Source: Gordonia polyisoprenivorans NBRC 16320 = JCM 10675 | Lineage (GTDB): Bacteria > Actinomycetota > Actinomycetes > Mycobacteriales > Mycobacteriaceae | DNA: 64,000 bases | Assembly (NCBI RefSeq): GCF_000241325.1 | Contig: NZ_BAEI01000088.1 | Location: forward strand, 59,331 to 123,330 | Direction: 5' to 3' | Part shown: positions 43,661 to 51,759 of the stretch, piece by piece | Numbering within the stretch: position 1 is the first letter of the stretch | Layout of the letters: every line of letters starts with the position of its first letter | Program-made: the position numbers and the translations under genes | The notes under the pieces: generated by a model | The model's database searches: none | What the model saw: only the letters and a program-made list of their open reading frames with translations | Told to the model about the DNA's origin: nothing

Positions 43661-44824
43661 TCAGAGTGTGACGACCTCGCTGGCCGGGTCGATGAGCACC
43701 TTCGCATGGTGTTCGGCCGAGCCGAGGGCATCGAAAGCCGCTGCGACACCGTCCAATCCGATGGTCGCGGTGACGAGCGGGGTGACGTCGACGTCGCCGC
43801 CGGCGATCATCTGCAACGTGTCGTGGAACTCGGCCGGGTCGTAACCGAAGACGAACCTTAGCTCGAGTTCCTTGTTGATGCCCATCGCCGGGCGGATGGC
43901 GTCGGATTCCATGCAGACCCCGACCACCACGATCCGCGAGCGCAGCGGCGCGCCGGTCATCACGTGCTCGATCATGCCGGGCACACCGACACATTCGAAG
44001 ACGACCGGTCCCTTCGGGGTGGCCCCGAGTTTGTCGGCGAGATGAAAGACCGAGGCCCACGGCACCACCGGGATTCGGCGCAGGGTGCGCATCCCGTCGA
44101 AGGCGGCACCGAAAAGATCCGACGCCCGCGACATGTACCGACCCTTGTCGACGACGGCGTCCCACGGCGAGTCCACGGTCGGGTCGACGACGACGTCGGC
44201 ACCGACCTGTCGCGCGAGATCACGCCGGCCCGCCGACAGGTCGCTGGCGATGACGGTCCGCACCCCGGTGGCCTTGAGCATCAAGATAACGGCCAAACCG
44301 ATGGGGCCGCAACCGATCACAACCGCGACGTCACGGCGACCGACCTCACCGCGGCGCACCGCGTGATAGGCGACGGCCATCGGTTCGGTCAGGGCCGCCT
44401 CGTCGAGGGAGACATTGTCGGGGACCTCCATCGTCATGTCCTCGGACACGATGACGAAGTCGGCGTACGCACCGGGGGCGTGTTCGGACAGGCCCGTCAG
44501 ATGCGGATCAGAGCCGTGGCGCACCATCGGCAACGAGACCACGGCGGTACCCGGCTCCCACTTCTTGCGGCATTTGGGTCCGTAGGCGACGACCTCGCCG
44601 ACGAACTCGTGGCCCATGATCACCGACTGCTCGGACCGCATGAATGCGTCGTAACCGACGGCGGCGGCGACGTCGGCGGTCTCGTCGCCGTGCAAGCGAG
44701 CGTGGAGATCCGACCCGCAGATGCCGGCCCGGCGGACCCGCAGCAACACCTCCCCCACGCCCGGTTCGGGCGCACTCACATCCTGCACACTCAATTGCCC
44801 CTGGTGACAGACGACGGCGCGCAT
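43661..44824 (-). CDS. Zinc-dependent alcohol dehydrogenase (MDR family)
   Basis: A 387-residue medium-chain dehydrogenase: catalytic Zn ligands in AGICGSDLH and MGHEFVGEV, and nucleotide motif VVIGCGPIGLAVI. The usual four-Cys structural zinc loop is absent. It resembles threonine/sorbitol-dehydrogenase-like proteins of actinobacteria; substrate unknown. The ATG overlaps the upstream SHOCT gene stop as TGATG. Confidence 0.87.
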   Translation of the reverse strand: MRAVVCHQGQLSVQDVSAPEPGVGEVLLRVRRAGICGSDLHARLHGDETADVAAAVGYDAFMRSEQSVIMGHEFVGEVVAYGPKCRKKWEPGTAVVSLPMVRHGSDPHLTGLSEHAPGAYADFVIVSEDMTMEVPDNVSLDEAALTEPMAVAYHAVRRGEVGRRDVAVVIGCGPIGLAVILMLKATGVRTVIASDLSAGRRDLARQVGADVVVDPTVDSPWDAVVDKGRYMSRASDLFGAAFDGMRTLRRIPVVPWASVFHLADKLGATPKGPVVFECVGVPGMIEHVMTGAPLRSRIVVVGVCMESDAIRPAMGINKELELRFVFGYDPAEFHDTLQMIAGGDVDVTPLVTATIGLDGVAAAFDALGSAEHHAKVLIDPASEVVTL

Positions 44825-45120
44825 CAGGCGAAGATCCTTCCGGAGATCGCGGCGAACTCGGCGTCGGTGACGACCCCGGCGTTGCGCAGTGCGGTCAGCG
44901 ACACCATGAGTTCCGACCGCGCGTCGCCGGCCGGTTCCGCGGGCGCCGGTGCGGCCGGTGCGGGTGCCGGTGCGGCCGGTGCGGGTGCCGGTGCGGCCGG
45001 TACCGGCGCGGCCGGAGCTGCGGCTCCCTGGGCAGCCCAACGCTGCTGCTGGCGGCGCTGCACGCGGCCGTGTACCGAGCTGGCGACGGCCGCCCGGCCG
45101 GCGGTCCTGAGCAAACTCAT
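44824..45120 (-). CDS. Small SHOCT-domain protein with Ala/Pro-rich linker
   Basis: A 98-residue protein: basic N-terminus (RTAGRAAVASSVHGRVQRR), a low-complexity APAPAPA linker, and a C-terminal SHOCT-like domain (SLTALRNAGVVTDAEFAAISGRIF). SHOCT tails often accompany membrane or phage-defence proteins, but here no partner is certain. It is coupled to the dehydrogenase and lies one base from the next stop codon upstream. Confidence 0.7.
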   Translation of the reverse strand: MSLLRTAGRAAVASSVHGRVQRRQQQRWAAQGAAAPAAPVPAAPAPAPAAPAPAPAAPAPAEPAGDARSELMVSLTALRNAGVVTDAEFAAISGRIFA

Positions 45121-45121
45121 G

Positions 45122-45577
45122 TCATTTCCCTTCGGTGGGCTCGAGCGATTCGGTGGCGTCGAGTGCATCGGTGGCGTCGAGTGCATCGAGGAGTTCGTCG
45201 ACGACGATGGGACCCTCGGCGACGACGATCCCGCCGTCGGCTTCCCACCGGCGCACCGGCTCGACGATGGACAGGTCCTCGTAGACCACGACCACGCCCA
45301 CGCCACCGGGTCGCAGGGTCTGCGCCGCGGTCGCGACGTCGTCGGCGTCGATGAGTCCGGTTGTGGCACCGGCAAAGTCGGGCATTCCGGCCTCGGCGGC
45401 ATCGATCACCGCGACCGCACCGTCGGCGGCGCGCCGGACGAACTCCACGTCGAGGATTCGGATGCGTCCGGCGTCGGCGAGATCGGCGAGGGAGGTGAAT
45501 CCGGAGGCCGGAAGCGGAAGCGATTCGAAGGTGATGACGACGTAGTTGAGCGGACCCAGTTCCGCATCGAAGGACAT
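45122..45577 (-). CDS. DUF6325-like protein
   Basis: A 151-residue acidic protein starting MSFDAELGPLNYVVITFE with a repeated sequence LDATDALDATESLEPTE at the C-terminus. It resembles the DUF6325 family, which often precedes SHOCT proteins in actinobacteria and shows resemblance to DUF1269-type tetrameric stress proteins. Function unknown. It starts a three-gene set with the SHOCT protein and alcohol dehydrogenase. Confidence 0.7.
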   Translation of the reverse strand: MSFDAELGPLNYVVITFESLPLPASGFTSLADLADAGRIRILDVEFVRRAADGAVAVIDAAEAGMPDFAGATTGLIDADDVATAAQTLRPGGVGVVVVYEDLSIVEPVRRWEADGGIVVAEGPIVVDELLDALDATDALDATESLEPTEGK

Positions 45578-45632
45578 GCGCCCAATCTATACCGGCCCGC
45601 ATACGCCCGGATGTGGGCTTCGAGGGACCGCG

Positions 45633-46787
45633 TCAGCCGAAGTAGACGCTGCCGCGCCGCGAGAGCATACGGAACAGCGTCTGTTGGATCTCCTCGCGGA
45701 CGTGGTCGGTGAGGTCGAAGACCACCATCGGGTCGTCGGCGGAGGAGGCGTCGTAGCTGTCGGTCTCGATGGGTCGACCGAAATGGATGTGCCACTTGGA
45801 CGGAAGCGGGATCAAGCCCAGCGGGCCGAGCCACGGAAAGGTCGGTGTGATCGGCACATAGGGCAACCCGAGCACCCGTGCGAGCGGCTTGAGGTCGCTG
45901 ATCATCGGGTAGATCTCCTCGGAGCCGACGATCGACACCGGGACGATCGGGGCGGCATTGCGCAGCGCGGTGGTGACGAAACCGCCACGACCGAACCGCT
46001 GCAACTTGTAGCGATCCTTGTAGAGCTTGCCGATGCCCTTGTACCCCTCCGGCCACACCGCGGTGAGCTCGCCCTGGCGCAGCAGGCGGTCGGCGTCGGC
46101 GGTGCATGCCAGGGTGGCGCCGATCCGGCGTGCCACCTCACTGACGCCCGGCGAATCGAATGCCATGTCGGCGGCCAGGATTCGCAGATAACGGCCGGTC
46201 GGATGATTGTCGCGGACGGCCAGCGAGGTCATGATCGCGTCGATCGGGATCGACCCGGCGTGGTTGGCCACGAGCAACGCCCCGCCGTCGACGGGCAGGT
46301 TCTCCACCCCGGTGACCTCGACCCGGAACCACTTCTCGTAGACCTGCCGGATCGCGGGGAACCACACCGACTCGGTGAAGTGCGGATCGAAACCGAAATC
46401 GTCGACCTCATAATCCCCGGTCATCCGCTCTCGGATGAAACCCGCTGTGGCGGTGAGGGAATCGGCGACGGCGTTGCGGATGCCGCCGAGACTGAACAGC
46501 GGCGAGGGCCGCACGCGCCCGTGCTCGACGCCGAGACTGTCGTCGACGGTGATCTCGTCACTGATGGGTGTCACCGACGCGGGCTCCCGACCGAACCCGT
46601 CGGTGTTGGGATGGCCCAGCGGCTCATGACGGGGCGACTCGGTCGGACGGACCGGACCCGGTTGCTGGCTGGGATGACGGCCCTTGCCGGCGTCGAGGCC
46701 GGACTGTCGGTCGGACGAGGGTGCCGAGCTCGCGTAGAGCTGGATGACCTTCGCGGTGCGCGTATCAGGTACCGGACCACCCGCCAC
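45633..46787 (-). CDS. PlsC-type lysophospholipid acyltransferase
   Basis: About 384 residues. The first 100 are disordered; the core has the acyltransferase HX4D motif in ANHAGSIPIDA, then AVWPEGYKGIGK and APIVPVSIVGSEE. It would transfer an acyl chain to a glycerophosphate-like acceptor at the membrane; related to Rv0502. GTG 46787 is preferred over a TTG at 46802. No strong ribosome site. Confidence 0.85.
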   Translation of the reverse strand: MAGGPVPDTRTAKVIQLYASSAPSSDRQSGLDAGKGRHPSQQPGPVRPTESPRHEPLGHPNTDGFGREPASVTPISDEITVDDSLGVEHGRVRPSPLFSLGGIRNAVADSLTATAGFIRERMTGDYEVDDFGFDPHFTESVWFPAIRQVYEKWFRVEVTGVENLPVDGGALLVANHAGSIPIDAIMTSLAVRDNHPTGRYLRILAADMAFDSPGVSEVARRIGATLACTADADRLLRQGELTAVWPEGYKGIGKLYKDRYKLQRFGRGGFVTTALRNAAPIVPVSIVGSEEIYPMISDLKPLARVLGLPYVPITPTFPWLGPLGLIPLPSKWHIHFGRPIETDSYDASSADDPMVVFDLTDHVREEIQQTLFRMLSRRGSVYFG

Positions 46788-47034
46788 GCTCTCACCCCAC
46801 AACCCTGATGTCGATGTGCCAATCGGAAATTGTCTTCACTGTCTACGCGTCAACGATAGCCCTACCATGGGCGGCGTGTTCGACACCGGACGAACTGCTG
46901 ACCACCCATGGTACTCGGGTTGCAGAGGGGTTGCATGCCATACGCGGTGGGGTCGCAAGGAACCGGGACATCGCTTGTCACACGGGACTTTCGGCGTCAC
47001 ATCCATCACGTACGCCGCGAACCCGACCCGGGCG
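46788..47034. other. Intergenic region without recognised gene
   Basis: These 247 bp separate two same-strand genes. Short frames on both strands have no domain or ribosome support. It probably contains the promoter of the acyltransferase gene, but no clear hexamers or repeats were identified. Confidence 0.5.
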
Positions 47035-48087
47035 TCAGCGCAACTGCAGGGCGGTCCGCACGACGCTGCGTTCGAGTCCGCGCCAGCGGTCGGCGCTGAT
47101 GACCGGGGTGACCCCGCTGCGCGCGATGTAGTCGTCGAGGGTCTCCAAGGTCGTGTAGCGCGGTGCAAATCCCAGTTCCGATCGCATCCGGGTGGTGTCG
47201 AGCACCCGGCCGTAGGTGAGGAACTCGGTTTGTGAGCTACGGAGTTTGGCCGACCGGAGGTCCTGCAGCACCCCGGTGATCGGCGCGAGCAGACGCCCGG
47301 GCACGGGCAGTTCGAGGTGCCCGGTGCGCCGCACCGCCTGCGTCAGGGTGACCACGCCGTCGCCGGCGACGTTGAACGTGCCCGGCCGGCTCGCCAAGGT
47401 CGCGTGTTCCATCGCCGCGAGCGCATCCTCCTCGTGCAGGAACTGCAACCGCGGCTGGAACCCGAAGACCGTCGGCACCACCGGCAACGAGAGATACGAA
47501 CTGATCCGGGTGTTGATCCGCGGCCCCAGCATCGCCTGCAGCCGCATGATGGTGACCTCGATGTCCTGGCGCCTGCGCCCGAGTCCGCGGAAGTATCCCT
47601 CGACGTCGAGCAGATCGCGGCCGTAGCTGCGGGTGGGTTCACGCTTGGCGGGGATCTCCTCGGAGAAGTGCGACGGATCGCTCGCACTCGCGCCGTAGAC
47701 CATCGCCGTGGACCGCAGGATCACACGCTTGACCGACGGGCTGCGCTGGCACGCCGCGCACACCTGCATGGCGCCGACGACGTTGAACTCCTTGATCGCG
47801 GCCGAGTGCGGCGCGGTGTCCATGATCGACGTCGCGGCATGGACGACGGTGTCGACGTCGTAGTTGGCGATGGCCTTGGCGATCGCCGGCCTGCGGATAT
47901 CGAGCCGCAGGAACTCCGCGCGGCCCATCCGTCGCATCAGATCCTTGCGCGGCACGCGCGAATCGACGGCGATCACCCGGCGAATGTCGGGGTTGGCGGC
48001 GAGCCGGGCCACCAGATAGCCCCCGAGAAAGGTCGAGGCGCCGGTGACCAGAACGGTCCGCGGCGTCGAATCGGTCGCGTCGGTCAT
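47035..48087 (-). CDS. NAD-dependent epimerase/dehydratase (SDR-e, GalE2-like)
   Basis: A 350-residue extended SDR with TGASTFLGGYLVARL (NAD motif) and a downstream VVHAATSIMDTAP. The catalytic Tyr lies in a RSYGRDLLDVE-type segment in place of the strict YxxxK. It corresponds to Rv0501 (annotated GalE2); nucleotide-sugar epimerase activity is unproven. It precedes the acyltransferase on the strand. Confidence 0.85.
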   Translation of the reverse strand: MTDATDSTPRTVLVTGASTFLGGYLVARLAANPDIRRVIAVDSRVPRKDLMRRMGRAEFLRLDIRRPAIAKAIANYDVDTVVHAATSIMDTAPHSAAIKEFNVVGAMQVCAACQRSPSVKRVILRSTAMVYGASASDPSHFSEEIPAKREPTRSYGRDLLDVEGYFRGLGRRRQDIEVTIMRLQAMLGPRINTRISSYLSLPVVPTVFGFQPRLQFLHEEDALAAMEHATLASRPGTFNVAGDGVVTLTQAVRRTGHLELPVPGRLLAPITGVLQDLRSAKLRSSQTEFLTYGRVLDTTRMRSELGFAPRYTTLETLDDYIARSGVTPVISADRWRGLERSVVRTALQLR

Positions 48088-48170
48088 GGCATCAGGCTAA
48101 CCCGAGAGTGCGCCGCTCCACCGGGCGAGCAGGTCACCGGGCACGATGCCGGCACCCTGGTCGCGCAACG

Positions 48171-48200
48171 ACAAGAACCCGCACGACGGCGGGTTCTTGT
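48171..48200 (-). terminator. Strong hairpin, 12-bp perfect stem
   Basis: ACAAGAACCCGC (48171-48182) pairs perfectly with GCGGGTTCTTGT (48189-48200) around a 6-base loop ACGACG. It lies 65 bp downstream of the bS22 gene and before the epimerase gene, so it probably ends the bS22 message. There is no U-run, as is common in actinobacteria. Confidence 0.75.
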
Positions 48201-48265
48201 GGTGCGTGGCCGGGCCACGCCGGATGTTGCGGCGCCGAAGCCCTCGAGAGGGCCCGGCGATCAGC

Positions 48266-48367
48266 TCACTTACCGAGCTTGCGACGCTGCACCCGGGTAC
48301 GACGCAGCAGCTTGCGGTGCTTCTTCTTCGACATGCGCTTGCGGCGCTTCTTGATCACTGAACCCAT
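48266..48367 (-). CDS. 30S ribosomal protein bS22 (AURKAIP1/COX24-domain)
   Basis: A 33-residue, extremely basic protein starting [11 protein letters not shown] and ending RRKLGK, the actinobacterial small-subunit protein bS22 (Rv0500B-type). The composition and motif [12 protein letters not shown] are diagnostic. Start ATG 48367 since the upstream residues are not conserved. A strong hairpin follows. Confidence 0.93.
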
Positions 48368-48593
48368 GGGGTGCTTCCTCACTTCACGTGCAATGTTCAT
48401 CGAGCCCGCAAGTGCTGCGGGACGGTCGCCGTGCGTCGTGACCGCCGTCGTGGTGAATCCCGACGGATATCCGACGCGGACGGGCGAGCCGGTGCGGCGT
48501 AGCCGAAGTCCCACCTTACCGGCCGGACCCCGTCAAACCGAAATCACCGGAGTCCGACCATCGCGGCGTTGAGCGGGCCGCACGCCCGAGGGT
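48368..48593. other. Intergenic region without recognised gene
   Basis: 226 bp between the bS22 gene and the HTH gene. It likely holds the bS22 promoter and leader. No tRNA, repeat or riboswitch is recognised. Confidence 0.5.
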
Positions 48594-48827
48594 CTAGCCC
48601 GCGTCGAAGTAGGACGTCTCCAGGTAGTCGTGCACGGCCTTGGCGTGCACACGGAACGACCGGCCCACGCGTACGGCAGGCAGCTCACCGTTGTGGACCA
48701 GGCGGTAGACGGTCATCTTCGAGACCCGCATCAGCGATGCGACCTCGGCGACGGTCAGGAACTGCGACCCGGAAGCCGCGTTGCCGACCGATGCCGACCT
48801 GTCTCCTGGAGTCTCTGCAGGTGCCAT
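48594..48827 (-). CDS. Excisionase-type helix-turn-helix DNA-binding protein
   Basis: A 77-residue protein with a MerR/excisionase-type winged HTH: FLTVAEVASLMRVSKMTVYR, then HNGELPAVRVGRSFRVH. It corresponds to Rv0500A, a conserved small regulator in Mycobacteriales; targets unknown. ATG 48827. Confidence 0.88.
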   Translation of the reverse strand: MAPAETPGDRSASVGNAASGSQFLTVAEVASLMRVSKMTVYRLVHNGELPAVRVGRSFRVHAKAVHDYLETSYFDAG

Positions 48828-49038
48828 GAAATTCTCATACCTCCGGAGCACGCGTCGCGGCCGCCGGCTTCCCCTCCGGCGGACACCAGACACGCACGTG
48901 CTTAAAGGAGCTTAGCGTGGCTGATGTGAAAAAAGCGACGTGAGTGGCCAGGAAATTACCGTTTTGCCGTACTCAACCACAACATACTGGGGTTTCTCGA
49001 GTAACAACCACTAATCGTGGGACCAACGGGTCGGCGTG

Positions 49039-49878
49039 TCAGGGTTGTGAACCCTCAACGTCAGCTCGACGTCCAGCGCGTGCACTGGCGTCGGCGGCGG
49101 CTTCGGTCGCCTCGTAGAACGCCCCACGCAGCCCTTGGGTCTCCAGGGTGCGCACGGCTGCGGCGGTGGTTCCGCCCGGCGAGGTGACCGCCGCACGGAG
49201 ATCGACCGGGGAGAGTCCGGAGTCGCTGAGCAGTACGCCGGCGCCACGGATGGTCTGCACCACCAGGGTGGTGGCCTGTGCACGGGTCAGGCCCAGAGAG
49301 ACCGCGGAATCGATCATCGCCTCGGCCACCAGGAAGACGTAGGCGGGCCCGGACCCGGAGATCGCGGTGACCGCATCCATCTGCTTCTCGGGTACCACCG
49401 CGACGCGGCCCACCGACTCGAGGAGCTCGACGACCGCCCGCAGTTGCTCGTCGTCGACGTGGCGTCCGGCCGCGACCGCCGACATGGCCTCGTTGACCAG
49501 CATCGGGGTGTTGGGCATGACGCGCACGACCGGCGAACCCGCCTGCAACATCTTCTCGTAGCGGGCCAGCGGAATGCCCGCGGCGAGGGTCACCGTCACG
49601 CGTTCGGACTCGGCGTCGTCGTCGGCGGTGGCGAGTTTGCGCAGCACACCCTCGACGTCGTCGGGTTTCACCGCCAGGAAGACGAACTGCGCCGAACTGA
49701 CCGCGGTGGTGACGTCGTCGGTGACGAGGACCCCGTACTCGTCGGCGATCTCGGTGGCCCGCGCCGGGACACGTTCGACGACGACGAGGTTCTTTGCCTG
49801 TTTGCCGGCGGCGATCAGTCCGGCGAGCAAGGCCTCGCCGATCTTGCCGCCGCCGACGATCGCGATGCGCTCGGTCAC
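49039..49878 (-). CDS. proC: Pyrroline-5-carboxylate reductase
   Basis: A 279-residue NAD(P)H enzyme making proline from pyrroline-5-carboxylate. Motifs: IAIVGGGKIGEALLAGL (Rossmann), VMPNTPMLV, and the signature AVTSPGGTTAAAVRTLE near the C-terminus. GTG 49878 overlaps the thioesterase stop as GTGA. Confidence 0.94.
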   Translation of the reverse strand: MTERIAIVGGGKIGEALLAGLIAAGKQAKNLVVVERVPARATEIADEYGVLVTDDVTTAVSSAQFVFLAVKPDDVEGVLRKLATADDDAESERVTVTLAAGIPLARYEKMLQAGSPVVRVMPNTPMLVNEAMSAVAAGRHVDDEQLRAVVELLESVGRVAVVPEKQMDAVTAISGSGPAYVFLVAEAMIDSAVSLGLTRAQATTLVVQTIRGAGVLLSDSGLSPVDLRAAVTSPGGTTAAAVRTLETQGLRGAFYEATEAAADASARAGRRADVEGSQP

Positions 49879-50846
49879 TGGTGGGGTACGCCTTTCTCGT
49901 TCACGGGTCTGCTGGGTCGGGTCTTCTGGCGGGTCGGGTCTTCTGTGTCAGAACTCTTCGGCACTCGCCCGGCCGGGATCAGCGCGAGCTGACGTGACTG
50001 GGCCACGACCGCACCCATCGAGTCCACCACGAGGTGGTCCTCCTCGAACATCCCGGGGCCCACCTCCAGACTCGTCGCGGCGAAACGCAGCCAACCCGGG
50101 GCGGGCTCGCGACGGATGTAGGTGGTCAGCTGCACGGTCGGCGCCCATCCGAACACCGCGAGGTTCATCACGACCGGCGGCGAGATGTCGCACACCAGTA
50201 CCGCGAAGTCCGCGTCGGGTTCGGCACCCTTGGGGCGGCACCAGCCGCGCACCACCGGATCGCCGGTCTGCCCGCGTGCCGCCGGGAAACTGTGCGTGTC
50301 GAGAGCGGTGTCGAGGGCCGCCCCGAGATGGATGACGTCGGCCATCGGCGAGTCCGCGATGCGGAGGGCGTCGGCGGCCGGTGTCGGGGCGACGTCGTCG
50401 AGCACGTGGGGCGACGAATGCCGCGAGGGACCGGTGTCCGGGCGGGCCAGCGTCACCGACGACGACACCATGGTCAGGCCGTTCTGGGCGAGATCGACGT
50501 GCAGCAGGGTCACGGTGCGGCCGCGTTTGCGGACGGTCGCGGTGACCTCCACCGGCGCCGGATCGGGCGCGGCGAGATAGTCGCTGGCGATCGCGACCGG
50601 CACGAGGTCGGCCGCATGCAGCGCGGTGTCCGGGCTGCTGGGAGCGAGATCGTCGAACGCGCGCGAGGCCGCCCGCGCGATGATCATCTGCATGGTGCCG
50701 CCGTGCACCTTGGGGCCGATGGTGAACGCCGGATCGATCGAGGTGGCGTAGGTGATCGACGGTTGTTGTTCCGCCGGGGCCGTCGGCGCCGCGACCGGAC
50801 CGCCCGTCACGGTGAGGTCCAGCAGTTCGGTCAGCTTCGGGCTCAT
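49875..50846 (-). CDS. Thioesterase-like (double hotdog) protein
   Basis: A 323-residue protein with two hotdog halves: GPKVHGGTMQMIIARAASRA, then VTATVRKRGRTVTLLHVDLAQ in the first half, and PGWLRFAATSLEVGPGMFEEDH in the second. It resembles acyl-CoA thioesterase-like proteins beside proC in Mycobacteriales (Rv0499 position); the thioester substrate is unknown. Confidence 0.8.
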   Translation of the reverse strand: MSPKLTELLDLTVTGGPVAAPTAPAEQQPSITYATSIDPAFTIGPKVHGGTMQMIIARAASRAFDDLAPSSPDTALHAADLVPVAIASDYLAAPDPAPVEVTATVRKRGRTVTLLHVDLAQNGLTMVSSSVTLARPDTGPSRHSSPHVLDDVAPTPAADALRIADSPMADVIHLGAALDTALDTHSFPAARGQTGDPVVRGWCRPKGAEPDADFAVLVCDISPPVVMNLAVFGWAPTVQLTTYIRREPAPGWLRFAATSLEVGPGMFEEDHLVVDSMGAVVAQSRQLALIPAGRVPKSSDTEDPTRQKTRPSRPVNEKGVPHQ

Positions 50847-50847
50847 G

Positions 50848-51759
50848 TCACCTTTCCGGCAGCCACCGGGTCCGGCTCGTCTCACGCTTGAGGTGCTGCC
50901 GGGCAAAATCTAACGAACGCGCGAGCATCGCCTGCCGTTCGGGTTTGGTCCGCGCCGAGGAGGTGGTGACCTCGAGGATCACCGCGCCGGAGAAATCACT
51001 GCGGGCGATCCGGTGACACACCTGCGCACACGGCTGGGTCCCGTCTCCGGGGATCAAGTGCTCGTCGGTGGCCGCCCCGGATCCGTCGGCGAGATGCAGG
51101 TGCGTCAGATGGGTGCCCATCCGCTCGTACAGGGCGACTGCGTCGGTGCCCGCGGTCGCGGTGTGCGAGAGGTCGAGGGTGTAGTGGTCGTAACCGTCGT
51201 CGGTGGGGTCGATGGACTTGCCGAACGCCGACACCGCTGGGCCGGGTGTACCGCCGCGGCGGGTGAGCCGACGCGCGGAGCGTTCACCGGCCCCGAAGAC
51301 GCGGTCGGCGCGCATCGGGAACATGTTCTCGACCGCGATCGAGACGTCCGATTCCGACAACTCCCCCACCAGATCGTCGAAGCCCTCGACGTAGGCACGC
51401 TGCCAGCGAAACGGTGGATGGACGACGACGGTGGCGGCACCGAGCGCCTCGGCGGCGTGCGCGGCGCGCGCGAGCTTCTTGAGTGGATCGCGTCCCCACA
51501 CCCGCTGGGTGATGAGCAGGCACGGCGCGTGGATCGACAGCACCGGCACCTGATACCGCTCGGAGAGGTGCTCGACATGCCGGATGTCCTGGCTGACCGG
51601 ATCACCCCACACCATCAGCTCCACCCCGTCGAAGCCCAGGTCGGCGGCGTAGGCGAAGGCCGCCTCGGTGTTCTGCGGGTAGACCGATGCCGTGGAGAGT
51701 CCGATCGGGATCTCCCCGGCCACCGTCGAGGGACCGAGGGCTTCGCGTGACTCGCTCAC
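50848..51759 (-). CDS. Sugar phosphate isomerase/epimerase-like TIM-barrel protein
   Basis: A 303-residue xylose-isomerase-like barrel: GLSTASVYPQNTEAAFAYAA, FDGVELMVWGD, VHPPFRWQRAYVE, IAVENMFPMR, YTLDLSHTATAG and THLHLADGSG, with metal-ligand residues Glu, His, Asp in typical strand ends. Substrate unknown; corresponds to Rv0498. GTG start overlaps the upstream stop as GTGA. Confidence 0.85.
   Translation of the reverse strand: MSESREALGPSTVAGEIPIGLSTASVYPQNTEAAFAYAADLGFDGVELMVWGDPVSQDIRHVEHLSERYQVPVLSIHAPCLLITQRVWGRDPLKKLARAAHAAEALGAATVVVHPPFRWQRAYVEGFDDLVGELSESDVSIAVENMFPMRADRVFGAGERSARRLTRRGGTPGPAVSAFGKSIDPTDDGYDHYTLDLSHTATAGTDAVALYERMGTHLTHLHLADGSGAATDEHLIPGDGTQPCAQVCHRIARSDFSGAVILEVTTSSARTKPERQAMLARSLDFARQHLKRETSRTRWLPER

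Noticed and set aside
46803..47034. Small frames in the gap before the acyltransferase gene
   Set aside because: No ribosome site, no domain, composition unlike the coding neighbours.
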